Below, in pieces: positions 22,657-32,616 of a stretch of DNA of 64,000 bases. The stretch spans positions 25,086 through 89,085 of the forward strand of contig CAILXF010000024.1 in the NCBI GenBank assembly GCA_903838125.1. The letters run 5' to 3'. The notes below the pieces were generated by a model, which was not told the DNA's origin, ran no database searches, and saw only the letters and a program-made list of their open reading frames with translations. The position numbers were made by a program, and so were the translations under genes. Each line of letters starts with the position of its first letter. Position 1 is the first letter of the stretch. The DNA comes from an uncultured Pseudomonadota bacterium (lineage in GTDB: Bacteria; Pseudomonadota; Gammaproteobacteria; Burkholderiales; Methylophilaceae).

Positions 22657-22926
22657 TTAATGTTGTGCGGGTTTAATTCCGGTGGCGGCTTGGTTTCTAC
22701 CTTGTATCGCTGGAGCCAAGCTATCGCGTTGTTCATTGAGTGTTTTGTTAATCTCTATGCCATGACGATAATAATCATCATCGGTGACTGGATCTGGACG
22801 ACTAATGGCTATATATAGCGTAATAAATGAGGCAATAACGACTAGAAGTGGTCCGGCAATGATTAGCCATACATAGCCAAAACTCCACCAGGGTTTATTG
22901 TCTTTTGTTTCCATTGCGTGCTCCAA
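22657..22926 (-). CDS. ccoH: FixH/CcoH family cbb3 oxidase assembly protein
   Basis: Small N-terminal TM protein with DPVTDDDYYRHGIEIN, immediately after ccoG. Confidence 0.82.
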   Translation of the reverse strand: MEHAMETKDNKPWWSFGYVWLIIAGPLLVVIASFITLYIAISRPDPVTDDDYYRHGIEINKTLNEQRDSLAPAIQGRNQAATGIKPAQH

Positions 22927-22955
22927 TATGCTTGTTGGGCGCTATTTACTAACGC

Positions 22956-24431
22956 TTAATCCCTTGGGACTAAAAATACAGATTTTTCTTCGACTTTCTC
23001 TCCGCTTTCAAGATCTGTAATCTCAAACTCAATTTTATGCGAACCGTGTTCCACTATACCCTCTGGTATTTTTAGATCAACAATCACTGAGCGAGATTCT
23101 GTAGAGTTTACTAACAGGCTTCTGTTATGCAATGAATGCTCCGCTTTCTCATCTTGGTTAATGTCTTCTGATTCTATTTCCAGATCTTTAATACCGCTCA
23201 CATGTAGCGAGTAGTGCTGTGCATTTTCCGTTCCGTTCATGATTTGCAGGCGATAAACATTTTCTATTTTTCCATCATCTGTAAAGCGCGCCATCACACC
23301 GCGGTCGCGCATGATGTTGACTCGGAATGGTGTTCTAAACCATAAACTTGCGGCTAACGCGCTCACAAGTAAAGTGATTACAGCGGCGTAAATCAACACA
23401 CGCGGACGAAGTACATGTTGAAGAATTTGTTGACGCGTCCAATTTTTGGTAATTGCATTTTGAGTCGAGAATTTAATCAAACCTCGCTCATAACCCATCT
23501 TGTCCATTACATTATCGCAAACATCGGCACAAGCGCCGCAGTTGATACATTCATACTGTAAGCCATCACGGATATCAATACCTGTTGGACAAACTTGTAC
23601 GCACAGGCTGCAGTCTATGCATGAACCAAGCGCTAAGCTTTTGCTGTCAACCTTACTTGATCTGCCGCCACGAGGTTCTCCGCGAGCTTCGTTATAGGTG
23701 ACCATGAGTGTGTCATCATCAAACATGGCACTTTGAAAGCGTGCATACGGGCACATGTATTTACATACTTGCTCACGAAGAAATCCCGCATTACCGTAAG
23801 TGGCGAATCCGTAAAAGCCGACCCAGAATATTTCCCATGGGCTTACATCAAGATGAACAAACTCGCTGAACAGTTCGCGAATTGGAGTGAAATAACCGAC
23901 AAAGGTAAAGCCAGTCCACAAGGCAAAGGTTAGCCATAGGAAGTGTTTAGTCGATTTTTTAAATAGCTTCTTGGAAGATAATCCGGCATCGTCTAGTCGC
24001 ATGCGAGTTGCACGGTCGCCTTCAATTTTGGATTCTATCCATAGAAATATTTCGGTGTAAACGGTTTGCGGGCAAGTGAAGCCACACCATAAACGTCCTG
24101 CAATCGCTGTAAAAAGAAATAGCGATAGGGCGGAGATGATGAGTATTGCGGTGAGGTATATTAAGTCTTGCGGGTATAAGACTAATTTAAAAATATAGAA
24201 TCGTTTGGCGTTAAGATCAAACAAGAGGGCTTGGCGGTGACCCCATTCAAGCCACGGAACGCCGTAGAAAAATATCTGTGTAATCCAAACCATGACCCAG
24301 CGCCATTTGGTGAAGTAACCAAATATGCTACGTGGGTAAACTTTTTGCTGGGCTTCGTATAGCGACGCTACAACAGTATCTAAGGGAATCTTCGTGACAG
24401 ATACTTTTTTTGTTGCTGGCTTATCGCTCAT
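22956..24431 (-). CDS. ccoG: Cytochrome c oxidase accessory protein CcoG
   Basis: GRLWCGFTCPQTVYTEIF, two 4Fe-4S clusters CIDCSLCVQVCPTGIDIRDGLQYECINCGAC. Confidence 0.95.
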   Translation of the reverse strand: MSDKPATKKVSVTKIPLDTVVASLYEAQQKVYPRSIFGYFTKWRWVMVWITQIFFYGVPWLEWGHRQALLFDLNAKRFYIFKLVLYPQDLIYLTAILIISALSLFLFTAIAGRLWCGFTCPQTVYTEIFLWIESKIEGDRATRMRLDDAGLSSKKLFKKSTKHFLWLTFALWTGFTFVGYFTPIRELFSEFVHLDVSPWEIFWVGFYGFATYGNAGFLREQVCKYMCPYARFQSAMFDDDTLMVTYNEARGEPRGGRSSKVDSKSLALGSCIDCSLCVQVCPTGIDIRDGLQYECINCGACADVCDNVMDKMGYERGLIKFSTQNAITKNWTRQQILQHVLRPRVLIYAAVITLLVSALAASLWFRTPFRVNIMRDRGVMARFTDDGKIENVYRLQIMNGTENAQHYSLHVSGIKDLEIESEDINQDEKAEHSLHNRSLLVNSTESRSVIVDLKIPEGIVEHGSHKIEFEITDLESGEKVEEKSVFLVPRD

Positions 24432-24503
24432 TAACTAACCTTCAATAATTGACTACTAACTATTTAGACTGAAACTTTTGCATTTGACCTTTAAAAGAAA
24501 AGT

Positions 24504-24535
24504 CCCGTCATTTTGACTTTCGTGGAGATGACGGG
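24504..24535 (-). terminator. Putative terminator/attenuator hairpin between ccoP and ccoG
   Basis: CCCGTCAT / ATGACGGG inverted repeat, 16-nt loop; on the minus strand followed by ACTTTTCTTTT. Confidence 0.5.
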
Positions 24536-24586
24536 TGAATTTACTTTTCGAGATACATTCCTATTGGATAGTAGGAACTACTAAAT

Positions 24587-25489
24587 CTATTTATTAGACA
24601 TGCCCCACACATACGCTGCTACTACATGTATTTGTGCTGGTGTTAAGCGGCCTGCTTGCGCTGGCATTTGATTGATTTTACCTTCATTGATACGCTTGAT
24701 AATGTTAGCTTCACCAGCGCCATGTAACCAAATATTATCAGTCAAGTTAGGGGCGCCAATGGTTTGATTACCCTTGCCGTCTGGACCATGGCAAGCCGCA
24801 CAGGCTACAAACTTCTCTTTGCCTAGCCCAGCACGACCTGAGTCATACATGCTGCCAGAAAGGCTCAGCACGTAGTTGGCTACGTTCTTAACATCTTCAG
24901 CATTACCTACTGCAGCTGCCATAGGCGGCATCATGCCAATTCGACCACCAGTAATGGTTTCTTGAATTTTCTCAGGACTGCCACCATGAAGCCAATCATG
25001 ATCTGTTAGGTTAGGAAAGCCACGACTACCTTTCGCATCTGAACCATGACATTGTGAACAGTTGTTCATAAACAGGCGTTCACCAATGGCACGAGCCTCA
25101 GTATTTAACGCTAGCTCTTCAATAGGCATCGCCTCAAATTTTGAATAAAGAGGGTCTAAGGCTTTGTTTGCTGCTGCCACTTCTTTTTCATATTGGTTCA
25201 CTTCTGTCCAGCCTAACTTTCCAGCATAAGTTCCTAACCCTGGATAGGCGACTAAGTAAAATAAGGCAAAGATAATGGTAAGAATAAACATCCATACCCA
25301 CCAGCGTGGCAACGGGTTGTTCATTTCACGCAAATCTTCATCCCAAACATGGCCGCTTGTGTTGTCATCGTTGGCGCTGACTATTTTAATTTTACTGGTC
25401 AGCCACAACAGTAAGGCACAACCGAAAATGCCAAGCAGAGAGATGGTCGTGATGAAAATCGGCCAAAAATTATTTGTAAAGTCACTCAT
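24587..25489 (-). CDS. ccoP: cbb3-type cytochrome c oxidase subunit III (dihaem)
   Basis: Two CxxCH motifs (CSQCH, CAACH), FixP N-terminus. Confidence 0.95.
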   Translation of the reverse strand: MSDFTNNFWPIFITTISLLGIFGCALLLWLTSKIKIVSANDDNTSGHVWDEDLREMNNPLPRWWVWMFILTIIFALFYLVAYPGLGTYAGKLGWTEVNQYEKEVAAANKALDPLYSKFEAMPIEELALNTEARAIGERLFMNNCSQCHGSDAKGSRGFPNLTDHDWLHGGSPEKIQETITGGRIGMMPPMAAAVGNAEDVKNVANYVLSLSGSMYDSGRAGLGKEKFVACAACHGPDGKGNQTIGAPNLTDNIWLHGAGEANIIKRINEGKINQMPAQAGRLTPAQIHVVAAYVWGMSNK

Positions 25490-25542
25490 TTTATTTTCCT
25501 TTGGTTTTCTTAACTCTAGTCGTTCAGTGATCGCTAGAATTA

Positions 25543-25686
25543 TTAACTTTGATCGTCTTCAAAGGGCAGGTTAGCTGCCTCCTTGAAGTCAGATGTGTTT
25601 CGATTGCGCCAAACCCATACCAAGATGCCAATAAAAACGATAAAACTAACAACGGTTGTCAAGATCCGGAGTGTATTGATATCCAT
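25543..25686 (-). CDS. ccoQ: cbb3-type oxidase subunit CcoQ (47 aa; not in supplied ORF track)
   Basis: Read from minus strand: MDINTLRILTTVVSFIVFIGILVWVWRNRNTSDFKEAANLPFEDDQS*, between ccoO and ccoP. Confidence 0.92.
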   Translation of the reverse strand: MDINTLRILTTVVSFIVFIGILVWVWRNRNTSDFKEAANLPFEDDQS

Positions 25687-25713
25687 TTTATATGTTCCTA
25701 TTAGTTAATGAAT

Positions 25714-26340
25714 TTACTTGAGGTTGGTACCTAAAATTTGTAGGTATGCAATCACAGCATCCATCTCAGTTTTACCTTTTACGGCTTCGCTAGCGCCGGC
25801 AATATCAGCATCTGTATAAGGCACACCCACTGTACGCAGTCCGCGCATATGAGCTGGCATAACCTCAGCGTCCACAAGTGTTTTTTCTAACCATGGGTAA
25901 GCTGGCATAATTGATTCAGGCACTAAATCACGTGGATTGCTTAAGTGGATACGTTGCCATTCATCGCTGTACTTGCCACCAACACGATGTAAGTCTGGGC
26001 CGATACGTTTACTTCCCCACAGAAATGGATGGTCGTAAACAAATTCACCCGCAACAGAGTAATGACCGTAACGCAAAGTTTCTGCACGGAATGGACGAAT
26101 CATTTGTGAGTGGCAGTTAAAACATCCTTCACGTTGATAGATGTCTCGTCCAGCTAACTGCAATGAAGTGTAAGGCATTAAGCCTTTGATTGGCTCAGTC
26201 GTTGATTTTTGAAAGAATAGTGGCACAATTTCCACTAATCCACCAAAGGCCACCACAAATAAAATCAGCACAATCATGAGAAAGTTACTGGTCTCAATTT
26301 TCTCGTGGCTGAAGCCAGTTTTTTTATCATCATTTGACAT
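25714..26340 (-). CDS. ccoO: cbb3-type cytochrome c oxidase subunit II (monohaem)
   Basis: [26 protein letters not shown]. Confidence 0.96.
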   Translation of the reverse strand: MSNDDKKTGFSHEKIETSNFLMIVLILFVVAFGGLVEIVPLFFQKSTTEPIKGLMPYTSLQLAGRDIYQREGCFNCHSQMIRPFRAETLRYGHYSVAGEFVYDHPFLWGSKRIGPDLHRVGGKYSDEWQRIHLSNPRDLVPESIMPAYPWLEKTLVDAEVMPAHMRGLRTVGVPYTDADIAGASEAVKGKTEMDAVIAYLQILGTNLK

Positions 26341-26351
26341 AATGGTTTTCC

Positions 26352-27788
26352 TTAAGCGTGAGCTGCAACGGGTGGAATAGAAGCGATAGCAGGTTTACCA
26401 CTAGTAGCTGTTTTAATTACATTCCACAACATGATAACCATACCGCTCAGATAAAGCAGACCACCAAGCAGACGAATGATGTAGTAGGGATGTTTAGCTT
26501 TTACGCTTTCTACGAAAGTGTAAGTGAGTGTGCCGTCAGTATTGATAGCGCGCCACATTAAGCCTTCCATCACACCAGAAATCCAAAGTGATGCGATGTA
26601 AAGCACGATACCTACAGTAGCTAACCAGAAGTGCAATTCAATAGCCTTCATGCTATGCATTTGTTTTTGACCAAACAAGCGAGGCACCATGTAATACAGG
26701 GCACCCATAGACACCAACCCTACCCAACCTAAAGCGCCAGAGTGCACGTGCCCTACAGTCCAGTCGGTGTAATGAGAAAGTGAGTTAACAGTTTTGATTG
26801 CCATCATCGGGCCTTCAAAGGTACTCATACCATAGAAAGATAATGAAACAATCATAAAGCGAAGAATAGGGTCAGAGCGTAATTTGTGCCATGCGCCTGA
26901 CATGGTCATCATGCCGTTAATCATGCCGCCCCAGCTTGGAGCCAATAGAATCAATGAGAAAGCCATGCCTAGAGATTGAGTCCAGTCAGGTAGGGCAGTG
27001 TAATGCAGGTGATGCGGACCTGCCCACATGTAAGTAAAAATCAATGCCCAAAAATGGACAATTGATAAACTATAAGAGTAAACCGGACGATTGGCTTGCT
27101 TAGGTACGAAGTAATACATGATGCCAAGGAAGCCAGCAGTTAAGAAAAATCCTACCGCATTATGACCATACCACCACTGCACCATCGCATCTTGGACACC
27201 AGCATAGGCTGAATAAGACTTCATATAACCGACTGGGATTGCAGCACTATTTACAATGTGCAGTAAGGCTACAGTCAGGATAAAAGCACCAAAGAACCAG
27301 TTGGCAACATAGATGTGCTTCACTTTACGTTTCGCTATAGTACCGAAGAAGACTACAGCATAAGATACCCAAACGACTGCAATTAAGATATCAATTGGCC
27401 ACTCTAGTTCTGCATACTCTTTGCTTTGTGAAAACCCTAGTGGCAGAGAAATTGCAGCCGCTAAAATGACAGCCTGCCAACCCCAGAATGTAAATGAGGC
27501 CAACTTACCGCAAAACAGGCTCGTTTGGCAGGTCCGTTGCACTACATAATAAGATGTAGCAAACAATGTACATCCGCCAAAAGCAAAAATGACCGCATTG
27601 GTATGAAGTGGACGTAAACGACCAAAACTTGTCCAAGGTAAACCTAGGTTAAGTTCAGGCCAAACCAGTTGGGCGGCAATAACGCAGCCTACCAACATGC
27701 CAACCACTCCCCAAACCACCGCCATAATAGAAAATTGCCGTATCACACCATCGTTATACGTGGCCGATTGTGTATTTGTTAATTGCAT
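26352..27788 (-). CDS. ccoN: cbb3-type cytochrome c oxidase subunit I
   Basis: Haem-copper oxidase helices; [36 protein letters not shown]-like histidines. Confidence 0.96.
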   Translation of the reverse strand: MQLTNTQSATYNDGVIRQFSIMAVVWGVVGMLVGCVIAAQLVWPELNLGLPWTSFGRLRPLHTNAVIFAFGGCTLFATSYYVVQRTCQTSLFCGKLASFTFWGWQAVILAAAISLPLGFSQSKEYAELEWPIDILIAVVWVSYAVVFFGTIAKRKVKHIYVANWFFGAFILTVALLHIVNSAAIPVGYMKSYSAYAGVQDAMVQWWYGHNAVGFFLTAGFLGIMYYFVPKQANRPVYSYSLSIVHFWALIFTYMWAGPHHLHYTALPDWTQSLGMAFSLILLAPSWGGMINGMMTMSGAWHKLRSDPILRFMIVSLSFYGMSTFEGPMMAIKTVNSLSHYTDWTVGHVHSGALGWVGLVSMGALYYMVPRLFGQKQMHSMKAIELHFWLATVGIVLYIASLWISGVMEGLMWRAINTDGTLTYTFVESVKAKHPYYIIRLLGGLLYLSGMVIMLWNVIKTATSGKPAIASIPPVAAHA

Positions 27789-27854
27789 TTCGTTACCCCA
27801 TTTTTATTGTGAGTTTCACACGTGACATTCTGACGCAGCAAAACTAAATACTGT

Positions 27855-27868
27855 TTGATCCAAATCAA
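27855..27868. promoter_or_regulatory. FNR-type box upstream of ccoNOQP
   Basis: TTGATCCAAATCAA, 67 bp upstream of the ccoN ATG. Confidence 0.85.
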
Positions 27869-28119
27869 TAGTCAAGCAAAAAGGGTTTGGTTTTAACTAC
27901 CATCCCTAAGCTATACAAGTCGTTGACTTTCAGAGAGCCCGCTTAAATTTAACGCCTAAAATATTAGGTGCTTAAAGAAAGCGGCTGAAATAAATGATCT
28001 TGCTGTGTTGTTGACCAAACATTGAACCAATTAGTTTTGCATTTTGCAGATTATAAATACAAAATGTTAATAGATTGTTAAAAAAACAACGGTAGCCATT
28101 TTTTTAGCTTTGCAGATAA

Positions 28120-28133
28120 TTGATTTACATCAA
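28120..28133. promoter_or_regulatory. FNR-type box upstream of DUF2934-like gene A
   Basis: TTGATTTACATCAA, about 60 bp upstream of the ATG at 28193. Confidence 0.75.
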
Positions 28134-28192
28134 TTTAACATCAGTAGTCACGAGTATTCTTAAATTTAAGGAAATGTTAAGGAGTATTGGTG

Positions 28193-28393
28193 ATGAAAAG
28201 GACTGAAGAAAAAGCACAGGCTGGCGGAAGTAAGCAAAATCAAGTAAAGGCGAAAGTGCCAGTTGCTTATGAGGTTGAACTTCACAGATTGGTGGAACAG
28301 CAGGCTTATTTTCGAGCTGTGTGTGATGGGTTTAGGCTACCCCCTGAAGAATACTGGTATGCGGCCGAGAAGGATGTGCATAAATACTTTTAA
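28193..28393 (+). CDS. DUF2934-like small protein (copy A)
   Basis: AAGGAG SD; core LVEQQAYFRAVCDGFRLPPEEYWYAAEKDV aligns with copies B and C. Confidence 0.7.
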   Translation: MKRTEEKAQAGGSKQNQVKAKVPVAYEVELHRLVEQQAYFRAVCDGFRLPPEEYWYAAEKDVHKYF

Positions 28394-28423
28394 TGCATGG
28401 TAAGCATTAACCGTGCAATTGTT

Positions 28424-29179
28424 CTACTTGCTTGGGTGTTGGCCGATGCGCTTGCGTAAACCTTCCACGTCTAGAATGCGTATATTTTTTTGATGTACGC
28501 TGAGTAGTTTTTGGTCTTGGAATTTTGTAAATATTCGACTTACGGTTTCAACTTTCATTCCTAGATAACTACCAATTTCTTCACGTTTCATACGAAGAAC
28601 GATGTTGAAAGGGGAGTATCCGCGCGCATAAAATCTTTGTGACAAATTAAGCATAAAGGCTGCTATACGCTCTTCACCCTGCATGCTTCCTAAAAGCATC
28701 ATAATCGTGTGGTCGCGCACAATTTCGCGGCTCATTAGTTTGAAAAAATGATTTTGAACTTGGCTAAATTCACGACTGAAATTTTTGACTCTGTCTAGTG
28801 GAATGATGCAAATTTCCGAGTCTTCAAGTGCAACAGAGGTGCTCATATGCTCCTCAGTTGCAATACCATCAAAACCAAAAATCTCGCCCGCCATATAAAA
28901 GCCTGTAATCTGAACTCTACCATCATCATGCAAGCTTTCAGTCTTAATAAATCCAGTTTTAACGGCATATAATGCTTGAAAGCGATCGCCGCTATGATAC
29001 AGACTGTTACCAGCTTTTAACCGCCTTCTTACATAGACCAATTCATCTAATTTCTTGATGAAATCAGATGCAGCTTCTGCCGGCATACATAATGCATGCA
29101 CATTACAGTTAGAGCAGGCGATTTTAGTTTCATGTATTTCAACCTCGCTTTTGAATACATTGATTTTATTAATTTTAAT
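28424..29179 (-). CDS. FNR-type [4Fe-4S] regulator (paralogue 2); apparent non-canonical ATT start
   Basis: Extending the frame upstream of the track's GTG start gives ...INKINVFKSEVEIHETKIACSNCNVHALCMP, restoring C-x2-C-x5-C; AAGGAG lies 6 nt before ATT (29177-29179); no in-frame ATG/GTG/TTG before the TAA at 29192-29194. Confidence 0.8.
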   Translation of the reverse strand: MKINKINVFKSEVEIHETKIACSNCNVHALCMPAEAASDFIKKLDELVYVRRRLKAGNSLYHSGDRFQALYAVKTGFIKTESLHDDGRVQITGFYMAGEIFGFDGIATEEHMSTSVALEDSEICIIPLDRVKNFSREFSQVQNHFFKLMSREIVRDHTIMMLLGSMQGEERIAAFMLNLSQRFYARGYSPFNIVLRMKREEIGSYLGMKVETVSRIFTKFQDQKLLSVHQKNIRILDVEGLRKRIGQHPSK

Positions 29180-29357
29180 CTCCTTAATCGCTTACTCAAC
29201 TCTCTACTCCACTTTACGAGAGGAGTCGGTTGCATGCAATTACTTATATTGGGAGGTTAAATGGTTAGTAAATGGCTAGTTAAATTAGCCATAGCGATTG
29301 AAGTTTTTTTCAAATCAGATCATTAAAATTCAGTGGATTGGGTAATTTTGACTTAAT

Positions 29358-29371
29358 TTGATACAGGTCAA
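29358..29371. promoter_or_regulatory. FNR-type box between divergent fnr paralogue 2 and ackA
   Basis: TTGATACAGGTCAA, identical to the ompW box. Confidence 0.75.
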
Positions 29372-29506
29372 AAATTAATTTCTCTCAGAGTAAATGATAT
29401 TCATAATCTTTATCAACCATTAATTTTCCGAGTAGTTTGCTTAAAAATCCTGAGTTTATCTAACGCTTAACTCACCTAAGTTGTTAATGAATTGGTTATC
29501 CTTAAA

Positions 29507-30733
29507 ATGCTAAATTTTTCTGTACTTGTGTTTAATGCAGGCAGTTCGTCATTAAAGTTCGCGCTTTATGAGACGAAGGTTGTAGGGGATATGCGCTTGG
29601 TTATCAGGGGTGTGGTAAGTCATATTGGTGCCATGGCCTCTTTGTATTGGAACGATGGTACTACTGGCGCGCATATTATTGTTGAAGCTAAAAATCATCA
29701 ACAAGCGGCTGAGTGGGTACTAGATTGGTTGCAACATTTATGGCCTTTCGGTTCCTTGCTTGAAGGTCTTGTATTGGTGGCGCACCGTGTTGTTCATGGA
29801 GGTACGTTTTTTTATAACCCTGTTGTCATTACAGAGCAAGTGATGGCGAAATTAGACAGTCTTACGCCCCTAGCGCCTTTACATAATCCGCAGGCAATTT
29901 CTGTGATTCGGGCAACTCAGGAAAAGTTGCATGAAAAATTATTGATGTTAGCCGTTTTTGATACGGCATTTTTTCAAGATTTACCTCAACATTCCGGTTA
30001 TGCTTTACCTGAAAGTTTTAGCCACGCGCATGGTATTAAACGTTTCGGTTTTCATGGATTGGCGCATCAATTTATGATGCAACGTTTCCATCAACTTCAC
30101 CCACGCCAGCATAGTCATCATGGCATTATTTCTTTTCAGCTCGGTCATGGCTGCTCAGTGACTGCAATTAGCGATGGTAAGCCTCTTGATACTAGTATGG
30201 GATTTACGCCACTAGAAGGTTTGGTGATGGCAACTCGCGCAGGCGATATCGATCCTGGGATACTGATCTATCTTTTGAAAAACGGACATCAGTTAGATGA
30301 GCTAGAACAAAAACTTAATCATCATTCTGGTTTACTTGGCTTGTCAAAATCTAGTGACGACATGCGAGAGTTACTAGCGCGAGAAGTTTACGATGTTGAT
30401 GCAAAGCTAGCTGTCGACATGTTTTGTTATCGAGCGCGCAAGTACTTAGGCGCCTACATGGCTGTTTTAGGGGGTGCTGATGCTGTTTTGTTTGGCGGAG
30501 GCATCGGAGAGAACTCACCAGAAATACGAAAGCGCATCTGTGCTGATATGCATTGGTGCGGCCTACAACTAGATGATGCGCGTAATCAACAGGCCACTTC
30601 TGTTACAAATGCAACGTTAATCTCGTCTGACTCATCAAGTATCAGCGTTTATGTCATTGCAGTGAGTGAAGAGGCAGTCATTGCGGAGGAGGCAAGGGCC
30701 GTCTTGATGAGTTATCCAGAAAATTTAATATAA
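29507..30733 (+). CDS. ackA: Acetate kinase
   Basis: LVFNAGSSSLKFALYE, HRVVHGG, RFGFHGLAHQ, DTSMGFTPLEGLVMATRAGDIDPG, GGIGENS. Confidence 0.93.
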   Translation: MLNFSVLVFNAGSSSLKFALYETKVVGDMRLVIRGVVSHIGAMASLYWNDGTTGAHIIVEAKNHQQAAEWVLDWLQHLWPFGSLLEGLVLVAHRVVHGGTFFYNPVVITEQVMAKLDSLTPLAPLHNPQAISVIRATQEKLHEKLLMLAVFDTAFFQDLPQHSGYALPESFSHAHGIKRFGFHGLAHQFMMQRFHQLHPRQHSHHGIISFQLGHGCSVTAISDGKPLDTSMGFTPLEGLVMATRAGDIDPGILIYLLKNGHQLDELEQKLNHHSGLLGLSKSSDDMRELLAREVYDVDAKLAVDMFCYRARKYLGAYMAVLGGADAVLFGGGIGENSPEIRKRICADMHWCGLQLDDARNQQATSVTNATLISSDSSSISVYVIAVSEEAVIAEEARAVLMSYPENLI

Positions 30734-30764
30734 AAGTTATATTTGCAATCAATCTGTTACTCGG

Positions 30765-32459
30765 TTAACGCGTATAAGCTTCGATTAAATAACGCCGCAT
30801 CATCCGATGGCTGTTGAAATAAGATGCATTTTTGCTAATAGCGCTTTTCATTACCTTAATCCAGCCACTTTTGTTCTCTTGGTAATATAGAGGCAGCACC
30901 ACTTGTTCAAACTTATCGTAGAGAGCAATCGAAGTGCCGCCATTCTGGGTATCCTTGTCTCCGATTGCCCAGCCCGTTACCCCTTCAATACATCCTTCTA
31001 TCCACCAACCATCTAGTACCGATAGACTAGGCACGCCATTAAGAGCAGCTTTCATCCCACTGGTACCAGAAGCTTCATAAGGACGTAATGGCGTGTTGAG
31101 CCAAATATCGCTACCTGAAATTAAGTCCAATGCAATAGTGAGGTCGTAATTGGCGAGGTAGGCGCTTGGAATTATGCCGACTAAGCTTTGTAGATGCTGA
31201 TGCAACTCACCAATAAGTGCTTTACCTTCCTTATCGCTTGGGTGGGCCTTGCCTGCCATCACGATTTGAAAAGGCTGATGGTTTGCTATGTTTTTTAATC
31301 GCTCTATATCAGCAAATAATATATCAGGGCGTTTATAGGCTGTCATGCGCCGTGCAAAGCCGATAATTGGAATGTTTGGATTGAGACTAACACCAGTTAA
31401 GGCGAATACTCTTTCTATTAGCCGCATTTTGGCCTGTTGATGTGCATTCCAAATGTCTTCGTCTGAGACACAACATTCCGCGCGAGTTAGAAGCTCAGGC
31501 TCATGACACCAACCAGGAATATGTGTGTCATAAAGCGTGCTGAAACTCTGTGCAGCCCAAGTATAGGGATGCACCCCGTTGGTAATGGCATGCATTTTGT
31601 AACCAGGGAACATTTTACTTGAGACGTCTGCATGGCTTTTAGCTACGCCATTAATATACTCACTTAGATTTAAAGCCAAGCGTGTCATATTGAGCCCATC
31701 TTCGCCGGCAAACTGTTTAATTAAAACTAAATCTATGGTGCCGTCCAAAATGGCAGTGACTAAGGTGTAATCAAAACTATCATGTCCGGCATAGACTGGT
31801 GTATGCGTAGTAAAACTACACATCTTTCTAATTCTTGGAATGTCGTAATGCGAGTCACCCTCTCGAATATTTTCGGCAGGGTAAGTGTATCTGCGTAATA
31901 GTTCGACGCCTAAAAGTGCTGAGTGTCCTTCATTCATATGGTAGTGAAATATATCAAAGCCTAATGCCTGCAATAAACGGACACCACCGATGCCAAGAAC
32001 GATTTCCTGCTTGAGTCTATAGGCTGGGTCCCCGCCATACAGGCAGTTGGTCAGTTCGCGGTCTTTAGGCTCATTTTCATTCAGATCCGTATCTAGCAAC
32101 AAAACTGGTTGCCTGCCACCACTGTGACCCTCAACCACATACAGCCATGCGCTTACCCAAACCGGCTTACCTTCAATGGTGACTGCCACCTTAGCATCAA
32201 GGGATTGCGCCCAAAGTTGGGGTTCCCAAGATTCGGCAAGTTCAACTTGCAGTCCTTGAGTATCAATTTCCTGACGAAAATATCCCGATCGACTCACTAA
32301 GCTAACCGCCACCATGGGTAACATCAAATCTGCTGCTGAACGCACCATATCGCCAGCCAATACACCAAGACCCCCTGCGTAGGTAGGAATTTCATTGCGA
32401 AGTGCAACTTCCATTGAGAAGTAAGCGACGCGTGGAACATGGATAAATTCCTCAAGCAT
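30765..32459 (-). CDS. Alpha-glucan (glycogen) phosphorylase, short form
   Basis: VAYFSMEVALRNEIPTYAGGLGVLAGD, FARRMTAYKRPDILF, LRPYEASGTSGMKAALNGVPSLSVLDGWW. Confidence 0.88.
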   Translation of the reverse strand: MLEEFIHVPRVAYFSMEVALRNEIPTYAGGLGVLAGDMVRSAADLMLPMVAVSLVSRSGYFRQEIDTQGLQVELAESWEPQLWAQSLDAKVAVTIEGKPVWVSAWLYVVEGHSGGRQPVLLLDTDLNENEPKDRELTNCLYGGDPAYRLKQEIVLGIGGVRLLQALGFDIFHYHMNEGHSALLGVELLRRYTYPAENIREGDSHYDIPRIRKMCSFTTHTPVYAGHDSFDYTLVTAILDGTIDLVLIKQFAGEDGLNMTRLALNLSEYINGVAKSHADVSSKMFPGYKMHAITNGVHPYTWAAQSFSTLYDTHIPGWCHEPELLTRAECCVSDEDIWNAHQQAKMRLIERVFALTGVSLNPNIPIIGFARRMTAYKRPDILFADIERLKNIANHQPFQIVMAGKAHPSDKEGKALIGELHQHLQSLVGIIPSAYLANYDLTIALDLISGSDIWLNTPLRPYEASGTSGMKAALNGVPSLSVLDGWWIEGCIEGVTGWAIGDKDTQNGGTSIALYDKFEQVVLPLYYQENKSGWIKVMKSAISKNASYFNSHRMMRRYLIEAYTR

Positions 32460-32552
32460 ATTGACCCTAAAATATTAACTTAACAACGGATTGGTGTTCG
32501 CAAGTGAACGAAACAGATAAAAAAGAGTGTAGTGAACGCAGATCTAAAATTT

Positions 32553-32566
32553 TTGATGTATATCAA
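32553..32566. promoter_or_regulatory. FNR-type box between divergent glucan phosphorylase and phosphoketolase-like genes
   Basis: TTGATGTATATCAA. Confidence 0.85.
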
Positions 32567-32616
32567 AATTAGTATTGGAATCTCTTTTAACATCTATTCA
32601 CTTATAGAGAAAAATC

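Noticed and set aside
28424-29101. Track's GTG start for the second FNR
   Set aside because: It would cut off two Fe-S ligand cysteines that are encoded in frame immediately upstream; the extended reading is more plausible.
29047-29235. 62-aa minus-strand ORF overlapping the FNR-2 N-terminus
   Set aside because: It is out of frame with the FNR coding sequence and has no recognisable motif; considered only as a possible frameshift partner.
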